Positions 27,387-36,935 of a stretch of DNA of 64,000 nucleotides are shown piece after piece. The position numbers were made by a program, and so were the translations under genes. This stretch comes from Eubacterium sp. (lineage in GTDB: Bacteria; Bacillota; Clostridia; Lachnospirales; Lachnospiraceae): positions 115,697 to 179,696 of the forward strand of contig JAFRGL010000016.1 of assembly GCA_017433825.1 (NCBI GenBank), given 5' to 3'. Under the pieces are notes generated by a model, which saw only the letters and a program-made list of their open reading frames with translations, ran no database searches and was not told the DNA's origin. Within the stretch, counting starts at the first letter, position 1; every line of letters begins with the position of its first letter.

Positions 27387-28079
27387 TTAAACAAGCTTTA
27401 AGGTGTTAACCTTAACGCCGGGGCCCATGGAAGATGCAAGAGACACGTTCTTGAGGTAAGTACCCTTTAAAGCGGCGGGTCTTGCACGGTTGATAGCTGT
27501 CATCAGCGTATCGAAGTTGTCCTTGAGCTGCTCGTTGGTGAAGCTGCACTTTCCGAGCGGAACATGGATGATGTTGGTCTTGTCAAGACGATACTCTACC
27601 TTACCGGCTTTGATATCGGCAATGGCCTTGGCCACGTCCATGGTAACGGTACCGGACTTGGGGTTCGGCATAAGGCCTTTCGGTCCGAGGATACGGCCCA
27701 GACGGCCTACGATACCCATCATGTCGGGTGTGGCAACAACTACGTCGAAATCCAGCCAGCCTTCCTTCTGGATTCTGGGAACAAGCTCTTCGCCGCCTAC
27801 GAAATCAGCGCCGGCAGCCTGTGCCTCGTCCAGCTTCGCGCCCTTGGCAAATACAAGAACACGAACGGTCTTGCCGGTACCGTGGGGCAGTACAACAGCG
27901 CCACGAACCTGCTGATCAGCATGACGTCCGTCACAGCCTGTACGAATGTGGGCTTCAACGGTCTCGTCAAATTTTACGGAAGAAATCTGCTTTACTAATG
28001 CGATCGCCTCTTCGGGATCATAGAGTTTTGTACGGTCTACTGCCTTGGCAGCTTCCTGATATCTTTTTCCTCTTTTCAT
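27387..28079 (-). CDS. rplA: 50S ribosomal protein L1
   Basis: The 230-residue protein has the full L1 sequence (start [25 protein letters not shown]; the region [24 protein letters not shown] is the L1 signature, residues 121-144). L1 binds the L1 stalk of 23S rRNA and often represses its own mRNA. The ATG has GGAGG upstream; 15-base gap to rplK. The next gene downstream is rimP, not rplJ. Confidence 0.97.
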   Translation of the reverse strand: MKRGKRYQEAAKAVDRTKLYDPEEAIALVKQISSVKFDETVEAHIRTGCDGRHADQQVRGAVVLPHGTGKTVRVLVFAKGAKLDEAQAAGADFVGGEELVPRIQKEGWLDFDVVVATPDMMGIVGRLGRILGPKGLMPNPKSGTVTMDVAKAIADIKAGKVEYRLDKTNIIHVPLGKCSFTNEQLKDNFDTLMTAINRARPAALKGTYLKNVSLASSMGPGVKVNTLKLV

Positions 28080-28094
28080 CTGGCAGCCTCCTTA

Positions 28095-28520
28095 TCAGTC
28101 TTCAACAACGATGCCCATACTGCGTGCAGTACCGGCGATCATGCTCATGGCGGCTTCCACGGAAGCAGCATTCAAATCGGGCATCTTGGTCTCGGCGATT
28201 TCACGGACCTTGTCTTTGGAAATCGTAGCGACCTTGGTCTTGTTGGGAACGCCGGAACCTGACTTCAGGTTGCAGGCTTTCTTCAAAAGAACTGCTGCAG
28301 GCGGCGTCTTCGTGATGAAGGTAAAGCTTCTGTCAGCATAAACTGTGATAACGACGGGGATAATGGTATCGCCCATCTCTGCGGTCCTGGCGTTGAACTC
28401 CTTGGTGAACTGCACAATGTTAACACCGTGCTGACCAAGGGCGGGACCTACCGGCGGTGCAGGCGTAGCCTTGCCTGCCGGAATCTGTAACTTGATATAA
28501 CCGGTTACTTTCTTTGCCAT
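28095..28520 (-). CDS. rplK: 50S ribosomal protein L11
   Basis: Start chosen at the ATG at 28520 ([20 protein letters not shown]), giving 141 residues, exactly the normal L11 length; the 17 codons upstream are leader sequence. GGAGGTGCC lies before it. L11 carries the [20 protein letters not shown] signature and the C-terminal rRNA-binding domain, and forms the GTPase-associated centre. Confidence 0.97.
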   Translation of the reverse strand: MAKKVTGYIKLQIPAGKATPAPPVGPALGQHGVNIVQFTKEFNARTAEMGDTIIPVVITVYADRSFTFITKTPPAAVLLKKACNLKSGSGVPNKTKVATISKDKVREIAETKMPDLNAASVEAAMSMIAGTARSMGIVVED

Positions 28521-28599
28521 ATCGGCACCTCCATATATAAAGTGGTAGTTGCGGGAAACTCCCTCCCACATGCCGGAAACTCCGGCTCAAAGCAGGCAC

Positions 28600-29124
28600 T
28601 CAGCCTACTTTTTTAACGTCTTTAAAGCTGATCTCCACAGGGGTCTCCCTGCCGAAGAGCTCAACCTGAATGGTTACGGTCTGCTTGGCCTGATTTACCT
28701 GGGATACGGTTCCGGCCGTATCTTCCCAGGCGCCGGCAGTTACCACAACCTGATCGCCTATCTCAAGGTCAATCTTAACCTTTTCCACCGGCGCTGTGCC
28801 GGTAAGGTTCTGAATCTCACGCTCTGTAAGCGGAACCGGCTTGGATCCCGGACCTACAAAGCCCGTCACGCCTCTTGTATTGCGGACCACATACCAGGTT
28901 TCATCCGTCATGACCATATGTACAATGACGTAGCCGGGAAACAGCTTTCGGGAAACCTGCTTTTTCGCGCCGTTCCTCATCTCGGTAACGTCCTCCATGG
29001 GAACCATAACGTCCAGGATCAGGTCTTCCAGATGCCTGTTCTCTATCGTCTTTTCAATATTGGCTTTGACCTTGTTCTCATAGCCTGAATAAGTATGGAC
29101 TACATACCATTTCGCTTCTGCCAT
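28600..29124 (-). CDS. nusG: Transcription termination/antitermination factor NusG
   Basis: The 174-residue protein has the NGN domain (AKWYVVHTYSGYENKVKANI) and the C-terminal KOW domain (GDQVVVTAGAWEDTAGTV). It couples RNA polymerase to Rho or the ribosome. secE-nusG-rplK-rplA order is conserved; 13-base gap to secE. Confidence 0.97.
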   Translation of the reverse strand: MAEAKWYVVHTYSGYENKVKANIEKTIENRHLEDLILDVMVPMEDVTEMRNGAKKQVSRKLFPGYVIVHMVMTDETWYVVRNTRGVTGFVGPGSKPVPLTEREIQNLTGTAPVEKVKIDLEIGDQVVVTAGAWEDTAGTVSQVNQAKQTVTIQVELFGRETPVEISFKDVKKVG

Positions 29125-29137
29125 TTAAACACCTGTC

Positions 29138-29365
29138 CTATTGTATGATCTTCTCAATCAGTACCAGCGCGCCGTTGTCCACAAGCGTAATGATGATGCA
29201 GAGAATGATGCTGATAACGATAACCGCGATGGTCTGCTTTACCAGCGTCTTGCGGTCCGTCCAGGCGATCTTCTTGAACTCGGACTTCACCCTCTTAAAG
29301 AAGCTGTCCTTCTTCTCCGCATTCTTATCCGGCTTTTTTGCTGTTTTTACTGCATTATCTGCCAT
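29138..29365 (-). CDS. secE: Preprotein translocase subunit SecE
   Basis: The 75-residue protein has a basic amphipathic helix (FFKRVKSEFKKIAWTDRKTL) and a single C-terminal transmembrane helix (TIAVIVISIILCIIITLVDN), the minimal SecE form of Firmicutes. It is an essential part of SecYEG in the membrane. Confidence 0.95.
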   Translation of the reverse strand: MADNAVKTAKKPDKNAEKKDSFFKRVKSEFKKIAWTDRKTLVKQTIAVIVISIILCIIITLVDNGALVLIEKIIQ

Positions 29366-29382
29366 CTTGCTTCCTCGAATGA

Positions 29383-29532
29383 TTACTTCGTTTCTTTATG
29401 CATCGTGTGCTTTCTGCAGAATCTGCAGTATTTGCTGGTTTCCATTCTGTCAGGATGATTCTTTTTTTCCTTGGTCATGTTGTAATTGCGCTGCTGGCAC
29501 TCTGTACAGGCCAATGTAATCTTAACACGCAT
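29383..29532 (-). CDS. rpmG: 50S ribosomal protein L33
   Basis: A 49-residue protein starting [20 protein letters not shown] and containing the four zinc-binding cysteines (CTEC and CRFC) plus the C-terminal HTMHKETK. It is the zinc-containing (C+) form of L33. GGAGGTGAAGAAC precedes the ATG. First gene of the rpmG-secE-nusG-rplK-rplA operon, 17 bases before secE. Confidence 0.96.
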   Translation of the reverse strand: MRVKITLACTECQQRNYNMTKEKKNHPDRMETSKYCRFCRKHTMHKETK

Positions 29533-29567
29533 GTTCTTCACCTCCGTATGGCTTTATCGAAACTTCT

Positions 29568-29600
29568 CAGGCTTTTTTTTGCGCACAAAAAAAAGACCTG
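29568..29600 (-). promoter_or_regulatory. A/T-rich leader hairpin upstream of rpmG
   Basis: On the minus strand CAGG, then C plus eight T, a loop GTGCGC, then eight A plus G and CCTG form a stem of 13 pairs with one bulged T. It starts about 12 bases into the transcript made from the promoter at 29619-29647 and lies about 35 bases before the L33 start. The eight T before the loop also look like a terminator tail for a larger upstream stem (see findings). Confidence 0.6.
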
Positions 29601-29618
29601 TCTCACGTCGTACGACTT

Positions 29619-29647
29619 AATATAACATGAGGCAGATCTTTAGTCAA
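29619..29647 (-). promoter_or_regulatory. Promoter of the rpmG-secE-nusG-rplKA operon
   Basis: TTGACT (29647-29642), 17 bases, TATATT (29624-29619) on the minus strand. It is embedded in an imperfect inverted repeat (AAAGATCTGCCTCA with TGAGACAGGTCTTT, 29591-29640) that resembles a terminator for the upstream TPR-protein gene. Confidence 0.8.
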
Positions 29648-29693
29648 GCAGAAAATTTATCTTATTTTTACTTATTTATAAGCGGTTTCCGGC

Positions 29694-30488
29694 TTACAGG
29701 TATTTGCTGACGTTTTCGATGTTTTTGCAGATGACCCGGTAGGCGTCATTCTCACCGTAATAATGCAGCGTCACCTCTTTGGCCTTCTCGTAGTACTCCA
29801 GGGCCTTTTTGTAATTGTCCTGGGAGAATTCCAGGTTGCCGGCGGTCAGAAGCGCCGTGCCGTAATGCCCCTCGTGCCTGTCCAGGTTATTCTCGTAATA
29901 GGCAAGCGCTTCGCCCATCTTCTTCCTGGCCTCGTCAATGCGGCCTAAAGCTGCCAGGGAATTCACCTTGTCAAAACGCACCGTGGCCAGCTCGTTGCCC
30001 TTGCCCGGCAGCTTTTCCAGGATGGCTTCCGCCTTGTCAAGGTATCCCAGCGTTTCCTCATGCTGGCCTTTTTCCTGGAAGATCTGGCTGATGTTGGTAT
30101 ACAGGCCCGCCAGGTAATCACCGGGAATGTTGGGATTCCTGCCGTAAATCTCCGCCGCTTCCGCATAGAATTCCGCAGCCTTTTCGGATTCGCCCGCCGC
30201 GCGCAGGGCCGTTGCGCCGTTTAACAGCGTGGTGCCGTGCTGCAGCGTCCCCTCCCAGTGGTTCTCGATTATCAGGGAAAGGCCTTCTATGGTATACTGA
30301 TACGCTTCCTTCGCCCGGGAAGTCACCCTGTAAAGGCCGATGATTTCATTGATAAGGGAAAGGGAAATATCCGGCCGGTTTTCCTTTTTGGACTGTTCCA
30401 GGTAAATATGCAGCTTCCTGTCCGCTTCCTCGGGGCGGCCTTCGCCGAAATAACCGTCAATTTCCTTTAAAATCGCGTTGATATCCAT
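29694..30488 (-). CDS. Tetratricopeptide repeat protein
   Basis: The 264-residue soluble protein is built of helical TPR-like repeats across its whole length (for example GESEKAAEFYAEAAEIYGRN, GQHEETLGYLDKAEAILEKL, DNYKKALEYYEKAKEVTLHY). TPR proteins are protein-protein interaction scaffolds. No catalytic domain or signal peptide. It lies 68 bases downstream of mtnA on the same strand; whether it works with MtnA is unknown. Confidence 0.85.
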   Translation of the reverse strand: MDINAILKEIDGYFGEGRPEEADRKLHIYLEQSKKENRPDISLSLINEIIGLYRVTSRAKEAYQYTIEGLSLIIENHWEGTLQHGTTLLNGATALRAAGESEKAAEFYAEAAEIYGRNPNIPGDYLAGLYTNISQIFQEKGQHEETLGYLDKAEAILEKLPGKGNELATVRFDKVNSLAALGRIDEARKKMGEALAYYENNLDRHEGHYGTALLTAGNLEFSQDNYKKALEYYEKAKEVTLHYYGENDAYRVICKNIENVSKYL

Positions 30489-30556
30489 GGATTTTCTCCT
30501 TAATAATAATGCTCACACAGACACGGCATCAAATCAGCCTTTGGGCTGCGGCTGCA

Positions 30557-31636
30557 TCAGAAAATGGGATTTTCGGCTTTCTTCCGGAAAATGTCCTCAA
30601 ACGCTTCCTTGTAGGGTGCACGGGCAATGCCGTATTCGGTGACAATGCCGGTGATAAGGTCGGCATCCGTCACGTCGAAGGCGGGATTGAACACCTTGAT
30701 GCCTTCCGGCGCCATACGTTTCTCGTACCACATCTCCGTCACTTCTTCCGGTTTTCTCTGCTCGATGCGGATATCCTTTCCGGTGGGCGTATTCATGTCG
30801 ATGGTGGAGGTAGGCGCGCAGATATAGAAGGGCACGCCGTAGCGTTTGGCTGCCAGCGCAACCATGGAGGTGCCGATCTTGTTGGCGGCGTCACCGTTGG
30901 CGGCAACGCGGTCGCAGCCCACGAACACGGCCTGCACCCAGCCGTTCCTCATGGCGGTGGCGGACATGTTGTCGCACAGGAGGGTTACGTCCATGCCGGC
31001 TTCATGCAGCTCGAAGCAGGTCAGTCTGGCGCCCTGCAGCAGCGGCCTGGTTTCATCAGAGAAGATTTTGAAGTTGTATCCTCTCTCATGGCCCAGGTAC
31101 ATGGGTGCGGTGGCGGTGCCGTATTTAACCGCGCACAGCCTGCCGGCGTTGCAGTGGGTCAGAAGGCCGTCGCCGGGTTTCACCAGGGTAAGGCCGTATT
31201 CGCCGATGGATTTGCAGACAGCGATGTCTTCCAGGCGGATTTTGATCGCTTCCTGATGGAGGGCCTCCACGATTTCCGGCACCGGGGCGCCTTTCATGGA
31301 AAGCACCACCTGTTCCTGGCGTTTCAGGGCCCAGGAAAGGTTTACGGCAGTGGGCCTGGAGGAATCCAGATAGTCTTTCGCTTTTTCGAATTCCGCCAGG
31401 AATTCATCATAATCGTCGGTCTTAATCTCCCTTGCAGCCAGGTAAATGCCGATGCCTGCGGCCACGCCGATAGCCGGCGCACCTCTCACCTGCAGAAGGT
31501 AAATGGCGTCCCAGATTTCTTTCTGGGTGGTCAGGTAGAGCATTTTCATCTCGCCGGGCAGAAGTGTCTGGTCAATGATGGCCAGGGCATTTTTCTCCTC
31601 ATCCAGAGCTACGGTGTCAAAATCGTTAAATCCCAT
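30557..31636 (-). CDS. mtnA: S-methyl-5-thioribose-1-phosphate isomerase
   Basis: The 359-residue protein is an eIF2B-like sugar-phosphate isomerase. It has the RGAPAIGVAAGIG motif (51-63), HCNAGRLC with the catalytic cysteine near 162, and GCDRVAANGDAANKIGT with the catalytic aspartate near 240. MtnA converts methylthioribose-1-phosphate to methylthioribulose-1-phosphate in methionine salvage. The other mtn genes are not in this window, so the operon context does not confirm methionine salvage; related isomerases use 5-deoxyribose-1-phosphate. Confidence 0.9.
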   Translation of the reverse strand: MGFNDFDTVALDEEKNALAIIDQTLLPGEMKMLYLTTQKEIWDAIYLLQVRGAPAIGVAAGIGIYLAAREIKTDDYDEFLAEFEKAKDYLDSSRPTAVNLSWALKRQEQVVLSMKGAPVPEIVEALHQEAIKIRLEDIAVCKSIGEYGLTLVKPGDGLLTHCNAGRLCAVKYGTATAPMYLGHERGYNFKIFSDETRPLLQGARLTCFELHEAGMDVTLLCDNMSATAMRNGWVQAVFVGCDRVAANGDAANKIGTSMVALAAKRYGVPFYICAPTSTIDMNTPTGKDIRIEQRKPEEVTEMWYEKRMAPEGIKVFNPAFDVTDADLITGIVTEYGIARAPYKEAFEDIFRKKAENPIF

Positions 31637-31653
31637 AATTATTCTCCTGTGTT

Positions 31654-32277
31654 TTAAATATGATCTTCAATCGCTGCGGCGAAGTCCGCGCCGCAGATAA
31701 AACGTCCCGGGTTTTTGGCGAAAATCGCGGCAACCGTAAGGATTTCCTCATAACCCGCATCTTTTTTCGCCGGGTCTTCGATATCCCGCACGCTCCTGGC
31801 CTTGTCGTCCATGGACAGAAGCCTTCCCCTGCACTCGATGGCAAAGCAGGCCGCCGCGGAATTGATGGTGTATTTGAGGAATTTTGCCTTAAAATCCGGA
31901 ATCACGTTCATCTTCGTGAAATAATTCTCGTATACTTCGTCATACCGGGTCGCGAACATATCCACAATATCCACGATGGTATCCAGCGACCAGGCCAGGA
32001 ATTCGGTCCTGCCGGGGCCTTCCCGCATGGTGACAGCCGCATTGCACCTGGCAAAGAAAATATCGCAGATGAGGGTGCCCATGTCGTAGGAAATGGGCGA
32101 ATATCCCTGGGTCCTGATGAATTCGTCGTCGAAGGTATCTGTTTTGCCCAGGAAATCCTCGATCAGATAGGGATATCCTATGTAGGATTTGGTCAGATAA
32201 TTGGTAAAATCATCCGCCAGCGTATCCACCATGAAATGATTGTACAAAGCGTCCATCAAGGTGAAATCTTCATCCAT
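31654..32277 (-). CDS. Protein of unknown function
   Basis: The 207-residue soluble protein is acidic and probably all-helical, with paired aromatic residues (YLTKSYIGYPYLIEDFLG near 27-44) and a central region GRTEFLAWSLDTIVDIVDMF. I do not recognise the family. It starts 24 bases after the RNase P RNA 3' end, with AGGAGGAAGATGCA as ribosome site, and is followed by mtnA after 17 bases. No separate promoter was found, so it may be read through from rnpB. Confidence 0.7.
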   Translation of the reverse strand: MDEDFTLMDALYNHFMVDTLADDFTNYLTKSYIGYPYLIEDFLGKTDTFDDEFIRTQGYSPISYDMGTLICDIFFARCNAAVTMREGPGRTEFLAWSLDTIVDIVDMFATRYDEVYENYFTKMNVIPDFKAKFLKYTINSAAACFAIECRGRLLSMDDKARSVRDIEDPAKKDAGYEEILTVAAIFAKNPGRFICGADFAAAIEDHI

Positions 32278-32300
32278 TGCATCTTCCTCCTAAAAAATAA

Positions 32301-32641
32301 CAGGCAGGGCGGTAAGCCGGGTTCTGTCGTGTGTAATCATCTGTCTAGGACTGCGGTTGCCCGCAGCCTCAAGCGGCCTACCCGGAGACGCGGCGGGCCG
32401 CCGCATGGTCCCCTGTTTGGCCTTGCTTCGGATGGAGTTTACATATGCCCGCTGCCGTTACCGGAGCGGCGGTAGTCTCTTACACTGCCTTTTCACCCTT
32501 ACCCGCAGAATGCGGGCGGTTGTTTTCTGCTGCACTTGTCCTGGGGTTACCCCCGCCGGACGTTATCCGGCATCCTGCCCTGTGAAGCCCGGACTTTCCT
32601 CACCCGGAATTGCTTCCGGCCGCGATTACATGCCCTGCCTG
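32301..32641 (-). ncRNA. rnpB: RNase P RNA (class A)
   Basis: About 341 bases. The ends CAGGCAGGGC and GCCCTGCCTG form helix P1. The universally conserved parts are present in order on the minus strand: GAGGAAAGTCCGGGCTTCAC, the AGGATGCCGG stretch, GTGCAGCAGAAA, and near the 3' end AGATGATTAC followed by ACAGAACCCGGCTTA. It is the catalytic subunit that trims tRNA 5' ends. A perfect promoter precedes it and TTATTTTTTA follows it. Confidence 0.97.
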
Positions 32642-32649
32642 TGTATTGT

Positions 32650-32678
32650 ATTGTACTGATTTTAAAGATTAATGTCAA
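32650..32678 (-). promoter_or_regulatory. rnpB promoter
   Basis: TTGACA (32678-32673), 17 bases, TACAAT (32655-32650) on the minus strand, 8 bases before the estimated RNA 5' end. The -35 box overlaps the stop codon of the upstream fusion gene. Confidence 0.9.
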
Positions 32679-34000
32679 ATGCCGCCGGAGGCATTTTTCA
32701 TGCGTTTCAGGCAGCTGTAGACAAAAGGAACCGGAAGGCCCACCACGTTTGTATAGTCGCCTTTTATCCCGGTTACATGGCGGGAAAACAGTCCCTGTAT
32801 ACCGTAGGATCCGGCCTTGTCAAAGGGTTCCCCGCTGGCAATATAAGCCTCAATCTCCTCTTCTGTCAGTTCCGCCACCGTTACGTCCGTTTCTGCATGG
32901 AAGGTTTCGCAGGCACAGGTCTTTCCTTTTTCCTTACGGATTACCGTAACGCCGGTGTAGACCTGGTGCGTCTGTCCGGAAAGCATGGAAAGCATCCGGG
33001 CCGCGTCTTCTGCGTCTTTCGGTTTTCCGAGGATTTCCCCTTCGAAAGCCACCACCGTATCCGCGCCGAGGATAATGCCGTCTTCCGTTTTTTCCGCCAC
33101 ATCGGCGCACTTCAGATAAGAAAGCTTTTCCACCATTTCGGCCGGCGGACAGCCTGGAATATGCTCATCCGCGGAGGAAACCACAACCTCAATGTGAAAG
33201 CCCGCGGTTTCCAGAAGCTGCTTCCGTCTTGGAGAGGCGGACGCCAGGATAATCTTTTCTTTTTCCATTAAATCCAACGCTTCCATCAGCAATTTCTCCC
33301 TTTCCGCAAGTTCTTCTTTCCGGATGCCGGCCTTTTCCTTACTGTTGCCAGCAAGCATCTCCAGAAGTTCCCGTGTCTGAGCCAGCTGCCGCGCAAGGAC
33401 TTCTTTTAAAACCGGGTCTTTCCTGCGGATTGCCGCAGGCCCGAAAGCCAGTTCCGCATCCGTATACTGCACAGGCGTATCGCAATTGCCGTCGGCCCTC
33501 TCTGCAGCCAGGACGGAATATACCTTGCCTTCGTCTTCCACGTAGGCTTCATCGTACAGAAGGAAGCCTTCTCCTGCCAGAAATGTACGGACAAGCTCCG
33601 GCTCGGACTGGGGCGAAAGCACCAGCACCGTATTTCTTTTCAGTTTGGGCATTCCCGCCTCCAGCATGGAAAGCATCAGCCGTCCGCCCAGGCCGGCGAT
33701 GACGATGACGTCCGCTTCCTGCGGCAAAAGGGCTTCAAAGCCGTCGGAAAGCCGTATTTCCACACCTTCCGAGGCGGCAAACCGGGCGGTATTTTCCTGC
33801 GCCGCGGCCAGGGGCCCGGCATTTACGTCCATGGCAATGCATTTATCCGCCTTCCCGGTAAGGAAGGCGGTAATCGCGGTATAGCCGTGGTCGCAGCCTA
33901 TATCCGCCAGGACTTTGCAGGGCGGTATCATTTCCGATACCAGCTTTAAGCGGGCAGAAAGCCTGGGAAGGCTTTTTTCGTTTCCCGTACGTTTGTTCAT
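32675..34000 (-). CDS. Fusion of tRNA (adenine22-N1)-methyltransferase TrmK with Maf nucleotide pyrophosphatase
   Basis: The 441-residue protein has two complete enzymes. Residues 1-220 are TrmK-like: SAM motif VLADIGCDHGYT (30-41) and AGLGG (102-106); TrmK methylates A22 of tRNA. Residues 248-437 are Maf-like: KIILASASPRRKQLL with SASPRR at 254-259, GADTVV with the catalytic aspartate at 312-317, and GSYGIQG near 400; Maf proteins hydrolyse dTTP/UTP or modified nucleotides. A charged linker (AGIRKEELAEREKLLMEALD) joins them. No frameshift is visible. In most Firmicutes trmK follows rpoD as a separate gene, as here (1-base overlap with rpoD), while maf lies elsewhere. Confidence 0.9.
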   Translation of the reverse strand: MNKRTGNEKSLPRLSARLKLVSEMIPPCKVLADIGCDHGYTAITAFLTGKADKCIAMDVNAGPLAAAQENTARFAASEGVEIRLSDGFEALLPQEADVIVIAGLGGRLMLSMLEAGMPKLKRNTVLVLSPQSEPELVRTFLAGEGFLLYDEAYVEDEGKVYSVLAAERADGNCDTPVQYTDAELAFGPAAIRRKDPVLKEVLARQLAQTRELLEMLAGNSKEKAGIRKEELAEREKLLMEALDLMEKEKIILASASPRRKQLLETAGFHIEVVVSSADEHIPGCPPAEMVEKLSYLKCADVAEKTEDGIILGADTVVAFEGEILGKPKDAEDAARMLSMLSGQTHQVYTGVTVIRKEKGKTCACETFHAETDVTVAELTEEEIEAYIASGEPFDKAGSYGIQGLFSRHVTGIKGDYTNVVGLPVPFVYSCLKRMKNASGGI

Positions 34001-35130
34001 TATTCCAGATAATCGCGAAGCTTCCTGCTTCTGGAAGGATGGCGCAGCTTCCTTAAGGCCTTGGCCTCAATCTGACGGATACGTTCCCTGGTTACGGAGA
34101 ACTCACGGCCTACCTCTTCCAGAGTGCGGGCCCTGCCGTCGTCCAGGCCGAAGCGCAGGCGCAGCACCTTCTGCTCCCTGGGGGTTAAGGTATCCAGCAC
34201 CTCTTCCAGCTGTTCACGCAGCATGGTAAATGCCGCCGCTTCCGCGGGCACCGGCACATTTTCGTCCTGGATGAAGTCGCCTAAGTGGCTGTCTTCCTCT
34301 TCGCCGATGGGTGTTTCCAGGGATACCGGCTCCTGGGAAATCTTCAGGATTTCCCGCACGCGGTCCACGCTCAGATCCATCTTGTCGGCGATTTCTTCCG
34401 GGGTGGGCTCGCGGCCGTAATCCTGCAGCAGCTGCCTGGAAACCCGGATAAGCTTATTGATGGTTTCAACCATATGCACGGGGATACGGATGGTCCTGGC
34501 CTGGTCGGCGATGGCCCTGGTAATGGCCTGCCTGATCCACCAGGTGGCGTAGGTGGAGAACTTGTAGCCCTTGCGGTAGTCAAACTTCTCCACGGCCTTG
34601 ATAAGTCCTAAGTTGCCTTCCTGGATCAGGTCCAGGAAAAGCATGCCGCGGCCTACATATCTCTTCGCGATGGAAACCACCAGACGGAGGTTGGCTTCCG
34701 CCAGACGTTTTTTCGCTTCCTCGTCGCCCTCTTCCATCTTGCGGGCCAGCTCGATCTCCTCTTCAGCAGTCAGAAGCGGGACCTTGCCGATTTCCTTCAG
34801 GTACATACGCACCGGATCTTCCACAGACACGCCTTCAGGGACGGAGAGGTCGATATTTTCCACTTCCACGTCATCCTTGTCGTCCAGGGGGATGTCGTCA
34901 TCCTTGATGAGCAGGATGCTGTCCAGGGAAGCGTCGTCGACACCCAGCTGCAGTACGTCGATGCCCTGGCTTTCCAGGTACTGACGGACGTGCTCAATCC
35001 GCTCGTCGTCAATGGGCATATCCTTGAAAGCATCCGTAATCTCCGTATACTCCACCAGGTTTTTCTTCTTTCTGCCCAGCTCCACCAGGCCTTTCAGCTT
35101 CTCCATAAATTTTTCTTTTTCGTTTTCCAT
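34000..35130 (-). CDS. rpoD: RNA polymerase primary sigma factor
   Basis: The 376-residue sigma-70 has regions 1.2-4.2: region 2 with [32 protein letters not shown], region 3 and region 4.2 with the helix-turn-helix [24 protein letters not shown]. An acidic segment precedes region 1.2. It recognises TTGACA/TATAAT promoters, which agrees with those found in this window. dnaG-rpoD order (16-base gap) is the macromolecular synthesis operon. Confidence 0.97.
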   Translation of the reverse strand: MENEKEKFMEKLKGLVELGRKKKNLVEYTEITDAFKDMPIDDERIEHVRQYLESQGIDVLQLGVDDASLDSILLIKDDDIPLDDKDDVEVENIDLSVPEGVSVEDPVRMYLKEIGKVPLLTAEEEIELARKMEEGDEEAKKRLAEANLRLVVSIAKRYVGRGMLFLDLIQEGNLGLIKAVEKFDYRKGYKFSTYATWWIRQAITRAIADQARTIRIPVHMVETINKLIRVSRQLLQDYGREPTPEEIADKMDLSVDRVREILKISQEPVSLETPIGEEEDSHLGDFIQDENVPVPAEAAAFTMLREQLEEVLDTLTPREQKVLRLRFGLDDGRARTLEEVGREFSVTRERIRQIEAKALRKLRHPSRSRKLRDYLE

Positions 35131-35146
35131 CTTTAAGCCTCCTTGC

Positions 35147-36934
35147 TCAAATTGATGATGATCGCAGTGCCAGTTGTTCTGTTTTCTTTTTCTCTTCCAG
35201 TATTTTCTGCAGCCCGGTCAGGTCACCGACCGCCAGTGCTGCCTTTTTCGCATCCAGTGAAGCGTTCCTCACCACCGCAGTGAGCCGCTCCGCTTCCGTT
35301 TTCAGTTTGTCCGGTTCGGAAGGCACGCCCGTGCCGTCGATAATGCCGGAAATAATCTCCCGGTCTTCCGCATCCTCGCAGCCGTTTAACAGCATCAGAG
35401 GCGCCAGTCTTCCGCCTTTGGCCGCAACAAATATCTTCTCCGCCAGCGACCTTAAAAGCGGCTCCTGGAAATCCTCCGGGGAAATAAACCCGCCAAGGTC
35501 TGCCAGCAAATCCGGTTTTGCGCAGAAAATGGAAAGCAGCAGCTTTTCCGCCTTAAATGTAGGCGCTTTTTCTTTCTTTTCCGCGCCTTTTCGCTGTTCG
35601 GGAGGTGTCTGAAGCACAGCTTCGCGCGGTTCCGCGCCGATGGCCTTCAGGGAAAGCCTCCCCACTTCCCGCTTCAGGGCTTCCGGGTCAATGGAATAGG
35701 TTCTGGCCACGCTTTCCAGGTAACTGTTCCGCTCGATTTCATCCGGAAATGCAAGAAGCATCTTCGCGGTTTCCTTATGGAAGGCGGACCTGCCCGCGGG
35801 ATCTGCGGTATTGTAGCTGTCTTTCATCATGCGGACCTCGAACATGAAGCCGTTCTCCGCATTGTCCAGGCGCTTCTGCAGTTCCTCCGCCCCGGCTTTC
35901 TGTATCAGCTCGTCCGGGTCCTTGTAGGGAAGCAGGTTTACAACCCGGCCGGTGATGCCGGCGCTTCTTAAGATTCCCAGCGCCCGGATGGCAGCCTTCT
36001 TTCCCGCATTGTCGCTGTCATACAAAAGCAGCACCTCTTCGGTATAACGGTGCAGCAGGTTGGCCTGGGCCGAGGTCAGGGCGGTTCCCAGCGAAGCCAC
36101 CGCATTGGTAAACCCTGCCTGGTGCATGGAAATCACGTCCATATAGCCTTCGCACAGTATGATATTCTTCTTCCTGGCCGCCTTTGCGGCATACAGCCCG
36201 TAGAGGTTCCGGCTTTTGTCGAACAGCTTCGTATCCGGGGAATTCATGTATTTGGGCTGGGCGTCCCCCATAACCCGGCCGCCGAAACCGATGACCCTTT
36301 TGTTCACGTCCATGATCGGATACATCACCCGGTTCCAGAATTTATCCTTCAGCTGGCCGGTTTTCGCGTCCACGGTAAAAAGCCCGGAGTCCTTCAGCTG
36401 GGCGTCCGTGGCGCCGGTCTCCTTCAGATGCCGGTACAGGCCGCTTTTGCCTCTGTCCGAAAAGCCCAGGCCGAAATTTTTGATCGTTTCGGCTGTCAGT
36501 CCCCTGCCTGTGAGATAATCCATGGCCGCCTTCCCGGAGGGTGTCCGCAGCCGCCAGTAGAAATATTTCGCCGCTTCCTTCTGGATGTTCAGCAGGGCGG
36601 CTTTCTCATCGGCAGCTTTCTTCTGCTCTTCGCTTTCTTCCTGGACGGGAAGCGAAAGGCCTGCCCGGGCCGCCAGCTGCTGCACGGCTTCGGTGAAGCT
36701 GTTATTTTCATATTCCATGATGAAGCCGAACACGTCGCCGGACACGCCGCAGCCGAAGCAGTGGTACATCTGCCTGGAAGGGCTTACGGAAAATGACGGC
36801 GTCTTTTCATTGTGAAAAGGACACAGCCCGGTATAGCCGGAACCGCGCCGGGTCAGCCGCACGTATTCCCCCACCACATCCACGATGCTGTTCCGCGAAC
36901 GGACTTCTTCTATAAAATCATCTGAATACCGCAT
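35147..36934 (-). CDS. dnaG: DNA primase
   Basis: The 595-residue protein has the N-terminal zinc-binding domain ([11 protein letters not shown] and CFGCGVSGD, residues 39-65), the TOPRIM catalytic core ([16 protein letters not shown] near 260 and [12 protein letters not shown] near 307), and a C-terminal helicase-binding domain. It makes RNA primers at the replication fork. It starts 1 base after dgt. Confidence 0.96.
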   Translation of the reverse strand: MRYSDDFIEEVRSRNSIVDVVGEYVRLTRRGSGYTGLCPFHNEKTPSFSVSPSRQMYHCFGCGVSGDVFGFIMEYENNSFTEAVQQLAARAGLSLPVQEESEEQKKAADEKAALLNIQKEAAKYFYWRLRTPSGKAAMDYLTGRGLTAETIKNFGLGFSDRGKSGLYRHLKETGATDAQLKDSGLFTVDAKTGQLKDKFWNRVMYPIMDVNKRVIGFGGRVMGDAQPKYMNSPDTKLFDKSRNLYGLYAAKAARKKNIILCEGYMDVISMHQAGFTNAVASLGTALTSAQANLLHRYTEEVLLLYDSDNAGKKAAIRALGILRSAGITGRVVNLLPYKDPDELIQKAGAEELQKRLDNAENGFMFEVRMMKDSYNTADPAGRSAFHKETAKMLLAFPDEIERNSYLESVARTYSIDPEALKREVGRLSLKAIGAEPREAVLQTPPEQRKGAEKKEKAPTFKAEKLLLSIFCAKPDLLADLGGFISPEDFQEPLLRSLAEKIFVAAKGGRLAPLMLLNGCEDAEDREIISGIIDGTGVPSEPDKLKTEAERLTAVVRNASLDAKKAALAVGDLTGLQKILEEKKKTEQLALRSSSI

Positions 36935-36935
36935 A

